Assembly: GCA_030607715.1 (NCBI GenBank)
Contig: JAUWJM010000080.1
Location: 1 to 7,363, forward strand
Direction: 5' to 3'
Source of the DNA: Candidatus Aerophobota bacterium
Lineage (GTDB): Bacteria > Aerophobota > Aerophobia > Aerophobales > B3-G15
Length of the DNA stretch: 7,363 nt
How positions within the stretch are numbered: position 1 is the first letter of the stretch; each line of letters opens with the position of its first letter. The notes below the pieces were generated by a model. That model saw only the letters and a program-made list of their open reading frames with translations, was not told the DNA's origin and made no database searches. Made by a program: the position numbers and the translations under genes. Positions 1 through 3,970 of this stretch are shown one piece after another.

Positions 1-133
1 AAATCCCTGCTCCCAATAGACCAACTTCTCTCACATTAGAAAATATTCTTACCACATTAAAAAAATAAAATATCAAAACTACCAGAATAGCTCCTGCTAC
101 ACCAGAGAGAATAATAAGCAGATTTTTTTTCAT
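1..133 (-). CDS. Partial membrane protein, N-terminal 44 residues (possibly flippase-like)
   Basis: The reverse strand reads an open frame of 44 codons from an ATG at 133 to the window edge, so the C-terminus is missing. It begins MKKNLLIILSGV, a lysine-rich start followed by a hydrophobic stretch (about residues 4-26) long enough for one membrane helix, then a short polar segment (VVRIFSNVREVG) and a second apolar run starting at the edge. There is no lipobox or clear signal-peptidase site, so a signal anchor or first helix of a multi-pass protein is likelier than a secreted protein. Its ATG overlaps the TGA of the upstream glycosyltransferase (ATGA), which implies translational coupling and a joint role. 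The start resembles lysylphosphatidylglycerol-synthase/UPF0104 flippase-like proteins, which often follow glycosyltransferases. That identity is a guess from 44 residues; that the frame is a real gene is well supported. Confidence 0.7.
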   Translation of the reverse strand, partial: MKKNLLIILSGVAGAILVVLIFYFFNVVRIFSNVREVGLLGAGI

Positions 134-1200
134 TGGCCAAATATTATACGCATAAATTTATCTTCCGCTTCTTTAGGAGAATAATCAAGAGATAGCCCCT
201 TGTATTTTTTTGCCTTTTCCACATCTGTAGCTAAGTTTAAATTATCCTGAGGCACATTGTAAAAGTTCTTTTTATCTCTGTGATAATTAGCTAAGTATAT
301 CTGCTCAGTTTGCCCGGGAGTGGGAATAAATAGAGCCTTTTTCCCCAGGAAAGCGAGCTCCATTAAAGTTGTATAACCGGGCCTGGTAACAATGAGTTTA
401 GCTCTATTCATCATCTCTTCCTGTTTTTTTCTATTTAAACAGCTAAATATCTGAATGTTATCAGAAAAATACTCTTCTTTTTCTTCCTCGGGCTTTCCCA
501 GAGTAACAACTATTTTACCCTTTAAAGAGGAAATTTGACTCATTATTTTTCTCTCCAAGACACTGCGCTGAGGCTCGGGTCCGGAAAGAGAGATAAAATA
601 ATCAATATCTTGAGAAAGATCTTTTTTTTCAAGATCACTAATGGGACCAAGATATTCCACCTTGTCCTGCTTAAAGTAAAGTAAATTATGAGAAAGATCT
701 CCGCTTAAACCATTCTCCTTAGTATCGGGAACTAAGAATTTGTCAAAATTATCTTTAAATAGATAATTAAAACCTTCAGTAAACCTTTCAAAAAATTTCA
801 CCCTTCTTGGAGTAATAAATCTTAATTGATGAAAAATAAAAAATGAGGGAATTCCTCGCTCATAAACACCAAAGCGACTATCAGATACAATTTTATCATA
901 ATGATGTGATTTAACTAATCTTTCAATCCTGTTATGTTCCTGAATAATCTCACCTATGTAAATAGGTAAAGAACCCACAAATCTTGTTACAGAAAAATTC
1001 TTTTTCGAATAGGCCGAGGAGTAATCAGGTATCTCCCTGTAAGAACAATTAGTTTTAAGCTCTTTTTTTAAAAACTGCAGGGACCTTCCCTTCCCTATTA
1101 CTGTTAACTGATATCCTTCCTTTATAATTCTTTGCATCAGGGGAAGATCTCTCACTGCGTGACCTAATCCCCAGGAGCAAACAGCAAAAAGAACATTCAT
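130..1200 (-). CDS. Glycosyltransferase, GT-B fold, MJ1255/GT28-like family
   Basis: A 356-residue protein that probably transfers a sugar from a nucleotide donor to a lipid or cell-surface acceptor at the cytoplasmic face of the membrane. The N-terminal Rossmann-like half opens with VLFAVCSWGLGHAVR; the GLGHA loop (residues 11-15) corresponds to the glycine-rich acceptor-side loop of GT-B enzymes. SDSRFGVY (106-113) and LSGPEPQR (205-212) fit what I recall of the conserved MJ1255-like glycosyltransferase family. The C-terminal half carries the donor-site signature TRPGYTTLMELAFLGKKALF (272-291) followed by IPTPGQTEQ (292-300), equivalent to the MurG-type block ending in a glutamine/glutamate. 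No signal peptide or membrane helix is visible. The start ATG at 1200 has AGGAGA about 11 nt upstream, a rather long spacing. The stop overlaps the next gene by 4 nt. Family placement is confident; donor and acceptor cannot be read from the sequence. Confidence 0.85.
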   Translation of the reverse strand: MNVLFAVCSWGLGHAVRDLPLMQRIIKEGYQLTVIGKGRSLQFLKKELKTNCSYREIPDYSSAYSKKNFSVTRFVGSLPIYIGEIIQEHNRIERLVKSHHYDKIVSDSRFGVYERGIPSFFIFHQLRFITPRRVKFFERFTEGFNYLFKDNFDKFLVPDTKENGLSGDLSHNLLYFKQDKVEYLGPISDLEKKDLSQDIDYFISLSGPEPQRSVLERKIMSQISSLKGKIVVTLGKPEEEKEEYFSDNIQIFSCLNRKKQEEMMNRAKLIVTRPGYTTLMELAFLGKKALFIPTPGQTEQIYLANYHRDKKNFYNVPQDNLNLATDVEKAKKYKGLSLDYSPKEAEDKFMRIIFGQ

Positions 1201-1230
1201 TTGAAATTTTTCTCCTATCGTAATTATTTA

Positions 1231-1326
1231 GCCACCAAGACACTAAGATTATATAATAATTCTCTTAATATCATTAGAGATTTAAAATTTTATATCACTC
1301 CCTTGTGCCTTGGTGACTTAGTGTCT
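1231..1326. repeat. Imperfect inverted-repeat element, CCACCAAGACACTAAG type
   Basis: About 96 bp in the gap between fchA and the glycosyltransferase gene. The left end holds CACCAAG (1233-1239) and AGACACTAAG (1238-1247). The right end holds their reverse complements CTTGGTG (1309-1315) and CTTAGTGTCT (1317-1326), so the outer 10 bp match exactly and the inner arm is offset by one or two bases. The interior is AT-rich and contains a small hairpin at 1261-1280 (TCTCT/AGAGA arms). Sequences built from CACCAAG/GACAC units are, to my knowledge, common dispersed intergenic repeats in many environmental bacterial genomes. No transposase is present, so it is at most a MITE- or REP-like element. It ends 6 nt past the fchA stop and could act as a 3' RNA hairpin for the folate transcript. 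Confidence 0.6.
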
Positions 1327-1332
1327 GAACTG

Positions 1333-1959
1333 TTACGAAATTTTTTCCTTAACTTTCTTTATCACATCCTCTTTTATTTTTTTCCCTTCACTTAAAAGAA
1401 GAGAAAGAAATTTTCTTTTTTCCTCCACAAAGGAAGAATCTTTAATGCTGGAAAGATTAGTCTCTACATTTAAAGCAGCACTCTCCAGAGAAGCCCAGGC
1501 TAAAATCACTCCTACCCCCACATCACTTATTAAATTGGGATTACTTTTAGAGAGAAGCTCATAAGCTATTTCTATAAGTCGAGATGAAACTGAAGCTGTA
1601 GCTAAAGGAACCTGAGCAGCTTCCTTTAAAGAAGATTGGAGTGCCTTAGCTCGAGCTTCCCTTTCTTCAAGATTATCTTTGGGCATGGCCATAACTCTGG
1701 AAAAATTTTGGTAGGCATCAATATCTTCCTGGATCAACTGAGAAAGTCTTTCTCTTTTCTCCTCCAGTTCTTTTAATATCTCTTTTATTCTTTCCTCTAC
1801 TGATTTAAATTTTTTCTTATTCAAAGTGTAGTTTGCCACCATACCCAGAAGAGATGCTCCTGATGCTCCAGTTAAGGCAGCTACACTTCCCCCTCCCGGG
1901 GTGGGAGTTCGAGAGAAAGTATCCAACAAAAAATCTTTTAATGGCTTATTTAGATACAT
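1333..1959 (-). CDS. fchA: Methenyltetrahydrofolate cyclohydrolase / cyclodeaminase family (FchA)
   Basis: A 208-residue cytoplasmic enzyme of the formiminotransferase-cyclodeaminase (FTCD-C) family, full length for the stand-alone form. It is expected to convert 5,10-methenyl-THF and water to 10-formyl-THF, or to deaminate 5-formimino-THF. The hallmark PTPGGGSVAAL lies at residues 19-29, followed by MVANYTLNKKKF (40-51). The acidic helix segment EDIDAYQNF is at 78-86, and NPNLISDVGVG (140-150) matches the family's conserved block before the final helices. The rest is helical with a lysine-rich tail. The ATG at 1959 is chosen because AAGGAGG (1965-1971) lies 5 nt upstream. The gene follows the 5-formyl-THF cyclo-ligase by 26 nt, so the product of one enzyme is the substrate of the other. 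No formiminotransferase or histidine-degradation gene is nearby, which favours the cyclohydrolase role in one-carbon metabolism; this is inference. Confidence 0.9.
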   Translation of the reverse strand: MYLNKPLKDFLLDTFSRTPTPGGGSVAALTGASGASLLGMVANYTLNKKKFKSVEERIKEILKELEEKRERLSQLIQEDIDAYQNFSRVMAMPKDNLEEREARAKALQSSLKEAAQVPLATASVSSRLIEIAYELLSKSNPNLISDVGVGVILAWASLESAALNVETNLSSIKDSSFVEEKRKFLSLLLSEGKKIKEDVIKKVKEKIS

Positions 1960-1964
1960 TAAAT

Positions 1965-1971
1965 CCTCCTT
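1965..1971 (-). promoter_or_regulatory. Strong ribosome binding site of fchA
   Basis: The reverse strand reads AAGGAGG, a full anti-SD match, ending 5 nt before the fchA ATG. It contrasts with the upstream cyclo-ligase gene, which has no recognisable SD, so fchA may be translated more efficiently from the same transcript. Confidence 0.8.
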
Positions 1972-1985
1972 AAAATAGTTATAAG

Positions 1986-2558
1986 TTAACTTTTACACTC
2001 TATTACTTGTCTTTCTGTAATTATGTAATCTACAGGAACATCATGTGGTAAACAAGGAACTTCTTTTACCATTTGAATCTCAAAAGAGAGAGAGACTGTC
2101 TTGGTGGTGGAGGAAAAAAGCTTTAAAAACCTATCGTAAAATCCTGCGCCAAATCCTAAACGATGTCCTTTTTCATCAAAAGCCACCCCCGGAACAACCA
2201 CCAGGTCTATTTCCTTAATATCAACATGTTTGCATCCTGCCTTAGGTTGCAAAATACCCCAGGGGCCATCCTCAAGCTCTTCATCGTAATTATTTAGCTC
2301 GCAGGGAACAATTTCTCTTTTCTCCTTTTTAACCAGAGGAACAGCAACTCTTTTGCCCATTCTAAGAACATCTCTTATTAAATGCTCAGTTTGTACCTCA
2401 TAAGGTAAAGAAAGATAAAAAAGAATAAGGTTGGCTCTTTCCACTAAAGGAAAATTAAAGAAAAATTCCCTAATTTTCTCGCTCTTTTCTCTAATCTTTT
2501 CCGAAGATAAATTACATCGCTTAACTAAAATATGATGACGTAAAACTTCCCTTTTCAT
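1986..2558 (-). CDS. ygfA: 5-formyltetrahydrofolate cyclo-ligase (5,10-methenyl-THF synthetase)
   Basis: A 190-residue cytoplasmic enzyme, normal length for the family. It uses ATP to convert 5-formyl-THF, a stable storage and inhibitory folate, into 5,10-methenyl-THF. The N-terminus MKREVLRHHILVKRCNLSSE matches the family's first helix with its Arg/Lys substrate contacts. FYLSLPYEVQT (47-57) is the usual folate-site strand and loop. WGILQP (100-105) corresponds to the conserved WGIxEP block. The ATP-binding signature VPGVAFDEKGHRLGFGAGFYDRFL spans residues 122-145, with an alanine in GFGAGFYD where glycine is commoner. The ATG at 2558 fits the family start. There is no SD before it, but a near-consensus promoter is placed so that the mRNA leader would be only about 11 nt. 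It is first in a two-gene unit with fchA and divergent from the small gene at 2695. Confidence 0.93.
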   Translation of the reverse strand: MKREVLRHHILVKRCNLSSEKIREKSEKIREFFFNFPLVERANLILFYLSLPYEVQTEHLIRDVLRMGKRVAVPLVKKEKREIVPCELNNYDEELEDGPWGILQPKAGCKHVDIKEIDLVVVPGVAFDEKGHRLGFGAGFYDRFLKLFSSTTKTVSLSFEIQMVKEVPCLPHDVPVDYIITERQVIECKS

Positions 2559-2575
2559 CTTTTAATTTTTTAAGG

Positions 2576-2604
2576 AGTATAACCAAAATTTTAAGTAATG
2601 TCAA
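2576..2604 (-). promoter_or_regulatory. Sigma70-type promoter for the folate pair
   Basis: On the reverse strand TTGACA (2604-2599) is followed by exactly 17 nt and TATACT (2581-2576), a consensus -35 and 5/6 -10 at ideal spacing. Transcription should begin near 2570-2567, in a run of A residues, leaving about 9-12 nt before the cyclo-ligase ATG at 2558. Confidence 0.75.
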
Positions 2605-2623
2605 TAGCAGTATTGAGACTCTG

Positions 2624-2651
2624 TTGACAAAACCTCAAAATAATATAAAGT
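2624..2651 (+). promoter_or_regulatory. Possible promoter for the small-gene pair
   Basis: A perfect -35 hexamer TTGACA (2624-2629) is followed, after 16 nt, by TAAAGT (2646-2651, 4/6 match to TATAAT). TATAAA at 2644-2649 is a better hexamer but only 14 nt away. Either would start RNA near 2656-2658 and give a leader of about 37 nt that contains the SD of the gene at 2695. It faces away from the promoter at 2576-2604, with the two -35 boxes 19 nt apart. Confidence 0.45.
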
Positions 2652-2684
2652 TAACATGGCTTTAATTTACTTAAAAAGAAAAAA

Positions 2685-2689
2685 GGAGG
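2685..2689 (+). promoter_or_regulatory. Ribosome binding site fixing the start at 2695
   Basis: GGAGG, within AAAAGGAGGA, lies 5 nt before ATG 2695. An in-frame ATG at 2656 has no SD and would sit at or before the predicted RNA start, so 2695 is preferred. Confidence 0.8.
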
Positions 2690-2694
2690 AAAAA

Positions 2695-3012
2695 ATGGAT
2701 ATTCGTGAAGAAACTCGAGATGCTGCAGAACTGCGTTTTGCAGCAATGGATGCCTTAAGAGCAGTATCGGAATTTGTAAAGAGTAACAAACCTTCCGTAT
2801 TACTTGAAGGTGCCACTTCTATCAAAGGAGGAGGGGAAATTGTAGGTGATGAAGAAAAAAGAGCAATGTGGCGGGACTGGATTAATTTTACCAAAGATGT
2901 ATTTGAGAAACAAAAAGAGCTACCTTATCTGATGATTGAGGATATTGCCAATATGTATAAAAAGAGGAAAGATATAGTTGGCCAGCAAACAAGAGCATCT
3001 GAGAGCAAGTAA
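2695..3012 (+). CDS. Hypothetical small helical protein (upstream gene of overlapping pair)
   Basis: I do not recognise this 105-residue protein. It begins MDIREETRDAAELRFAAMDA and is charged and soluble-looking: an N-terminal helix (about 1-28, alanine- and acid-rich), a short Gly-rich middle (EGATSIKGGGEIVGDEE, about 41-57), then aromatic helical sequence (MWRDWINFTKDVFEKQ) and a basic tail (YKKRKD). No cysteines, membrane segment, signal peptide or catalytic motif is visible. The strong SD at 2685-2689 supports translation from ATG 2695. Its last 35 nt overlap the start of the next gene in the +1 frame. This could be a coupled gene pair, or one gene broken by a single-base indel between 2978 and 3012. 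It is divergent from the folate operon. Confidence 0.7.
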   Translation: MDIREETRDAAELRFAAMDALRAVSEFVKSNKPSVLLEGATSIKGGGEIVGDEEKRAMWRDWINFTKDVFEKQKELPYLMIEDIANMYKKRKDIVGQQTRASESK

Positions 3013-3286
3013 GGTTTTATTGGGACATGCCGATCCTCTGGTCCACAATTTAATGGACAGAGATGTAAGACTATTGGGCTACAAGTATAGATACCTCAAC
3101 CATAATATGGAATATGTTCATAATATTGGAAAACTGCTGGGAAAGGAAGCAGAGCTTGAAGCTTTTCTTCATCTGCTTGTTGATATGGGACTTGTTGCCA
3201 GGTATGACTACAGAAAAAAACGAAAAAGAACAAGAAAATTAACCACTGAAGACACTGAAAATAGAAGGAAAAAGGCTAAAGGCTAA
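2978..3286 (+). CDS. Hypothetical small protein, TTG start, repeat-derived C-terminal tail
   Basis: I do not recognise this 102-residue protein. The frame is closed by TAG (2975-2977) directly before TTG 2978, so TTG is the earliest possible start; GAGG at 2964-2967 lies 10 nt upstream and is a usable SD. The next ATG, 3053, would drop a well-composed segment (ASKQEHLRASKVLLGHADPL). The body (about 1-80) is helical and His/Tyr/Leu-rich: HADPLVHNLMDRDVRLLGYK, YRYLNHNMEYVHNIGKLLGK, then AFLHLLVDMGLVARYDY. From about residue 87 the sequence is KLTTEDTENRRKKAKG, encoded by a dispersed-repeat sequence (AACCACTGAAGACACTGAAA), so the native stop was probably lost. No membrane helix or known motif is seen. 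The 35-nt overlap with the preceding gene suggests either translational coupling or a frameshifted single gene of about 190 residues. Confidence 0.55.
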   Translation: MASKQEHLRASKVLLGHADPLVHNLMDRDVRLLGYKYRYLNHNMEYVHNIGKLLGKEAELEAFLHLLVDMGLVARYDYRKKRKRTRKLTTEDTENRRKKAKG

Positions 3287-3337
3287 GGGTGAAACACAAA
3301 GAGGCAAGAGATAAAGGGCTAAGGGTAGGAGGCAAAG
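3239..3337. repeat. Dispersed CCACTGAAGACACTGAA repeat followed by GGCTAAGGGT repeats
   Basis: AACCACTGAAGACACTGAAA (3241-3260) resembles the left end of the element at 1231 (shared CCAC, two bases, AAGACACT), so both belong to the same broad class of CCACnnAGACAC repeats. It is followed by GGCTAAA (3274-3280), GGCTAAGGGT (3281-3290) and an exact second GGCTAAGGGT (3317-3326). The first part is read as the C-terminus of the gene ending at 3286; the remainder is noncoding. I see no inverted terminal repeats here. Confidence 0.55.
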
Positions 3338-3369
3338 TGAGTTGGAGTTATAAGTTCCTGAAAGAACAA

Positions 3370-3456
3370 GCCGAAGTGGCGGAACTGGCAGACGCGCATG
3401 GTTCAGGACCATGTGGAGGCAACTCCATGGGGGTTCAAATCCCCCCTTCGGCACCA
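3370..3456 (+). tRNA. tRNA-Leu (anticodon CAG), CCA encoded
   Basis: An 87-nt cloverleaf can be folded by eye. The acceptor stem GCCGAAG (3370-3376) pairs perfectly with CTTCGGC (3446-3452). The anticodon stem CATGG/CCATG (3397-3401 / 3409-3413) encloses TTCAGGA with anticodon CAG (3404-3406), reading CUG. A long class II variable arm TGGAG-GCAA-CTCCA (3414-3427) marks it as leucine-type. The T stem GGGGG/CCCCC (3429-3433 / 3441-3445) carries loop TTCAAAT. The discriminator is A (3453, typical for leucine) and CCA is encoded (3454-3456). All paired regions are intact, so it should be functional. Upstream there is only a weak -10-like TATAAG (3349-3354) without a good -35, and no clear terminator follows. 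Confidence 0.97.
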
Positions 3457-3637
3457 CACTATAGCTCTTAGCTCATGGCTCTTAGTAAGTTCAAATTCAA
3501 AGTCCTGGAGTCCTGCGAACTATCTTGAACTTCCTATGAGATTCTCCTGACTGATATTGAACTACCTTGACTCTCTTGACTATTAGACTACAGGACTATT
3601 GGACTACTAGACTATCTTGACTTAGGCCTAATTAACT
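3457..3637. repeat. Noncoding stretch of 7-8 nt microrepeats downstream of tRNA-Leu
   Basis: This stretch has no plausible gene and is built of short imperfect tandem units. GCTCTTA/GCTCATG/GCTCTTA (3464-3484) gives three 7-nt units. TTCAAA occurs twice in a row (3490-3501). AGTCCTGG/AGTCCTGC (3501-3516) gives two 8-nt units. Degenerate TTGAACT/TTGACT runs follow (about 3517-3577). GACTATTA, GACTACAG, GACTATTG, GACTACTA, GACTATCT (3578-3617) gives five contiguous 8-nt units of GACTAYNN. The periods are not multiples of three, so they are not coding. Together with 3287-3369 this makes up the 364-base region without a protein gene. Confidence 0.65.
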
Positions 3638-3650
3638 GGAGGTGAGATAG

Positions 3651-3962
3651 ATGGGGATTTTTGATAAACTCTCTTCCTGGTTAAAGCAGACTTCTCAGGC
3701 AAGAAGAGAGGCTGACTTTATATCCTTTAAGATAAAATGTGAAAAATGTGGGGAAGAGATAATTATAAAGGTTAATCGGAGGACAGATCTTCAAAATCTA
3801 TACCTTGAATCTGGAGAACAAGGAGCTGCCTTTAATTTAAAAAAGGAAATTCTGGGAAAAAAGTGTTCCAATTTAATACAAATAGATGTAGATTTTGACA
3901 GAAATTACCAGATTATCGGTAAGGAAATATCCGGGGGAAGTTTTCTTTCTGATAAGGAATGA
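3651..3962 (+). CDS. Conserved hypothetical small protein with CxxC and third Cys, possible metal site
   Basis: A 103-residue protein of unknown function. It starts MGIFDKLSSWLK, an amphipathic lead-in, then a basic linker to about residue 22. IKCEKCGEEIIIKVN (28-42) holds a CxxCGE knuckle (C30, C33), followed by RRTDLQ. ILGKKCSNLIQIDVDFDRNY (67-86) adds C72, and the C-terminus IGKEISGGSFLS (89-100) has a conserved-looking ISGG.F ending. I recall small proteins with the same order (MxxFDKLF, CxxCGE, R.DL, G.KC.N.I, FD.N, E.ISGG.F) in several bacterial phyla, with no assigned role; this is memory, not a search. Only three cysteines are seen, so a four-Cys zinc ribbon would need another ligand or a dimer. 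GGAGGTGA (3638-3645) gives a strong SD, 8 nt from GGAGG to the ATG. It converges on cinA with an 8-nt gap. Confidence 0.85.
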   Translation: MGIFDKLSSWLKQTSQARREADFISFKIKCEKCGEEIIIKVNRRTDLQNLYLESGEQGAAFNLKKEILGKKCSNLIQIDVDFDRNYQIIGKEISGGSFLSDKE

Positions 3963-3970
3963 AAAATTTA

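Noticed and set aside
1201..1395. Small plus-strand open frame across the repeat at 1231-1326 into the 3' end of fchA
   Set aside because: It translates the dispersed repeat (LATKTLRL, LCLGDLVS) and then the antisense of fchA. It has no SD; treated as spurious.
2656..2694. In-frame upstream ATG at 2656 as the start of the small gene at 2695
   Set aside because: It has no SD, the added residues (MALIYLKRKKEEK) look like translated leader, and it lies at or before the predicted RNA start. ATG 2695 has GGAGG 5 nt upstream.
3429..3456. Integration (att) site at the tRNA-Leu 3' end
   Set aside because: No second copy of the tRNA 3' sequence occurs in the window, and there is no integrase or phage gene.
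3289..3471. Open frame covering tRNA-Leu on the plus strand, and an antisense one at 3239-3457
   Set aside because: Both simply read through the tRNA and the surrounding repeats; the tRNA is structurally intact.
3578..3617. CRISPR array
   Set aside because: The units are only 8 nt with no unique spacers and no cas genes are present.
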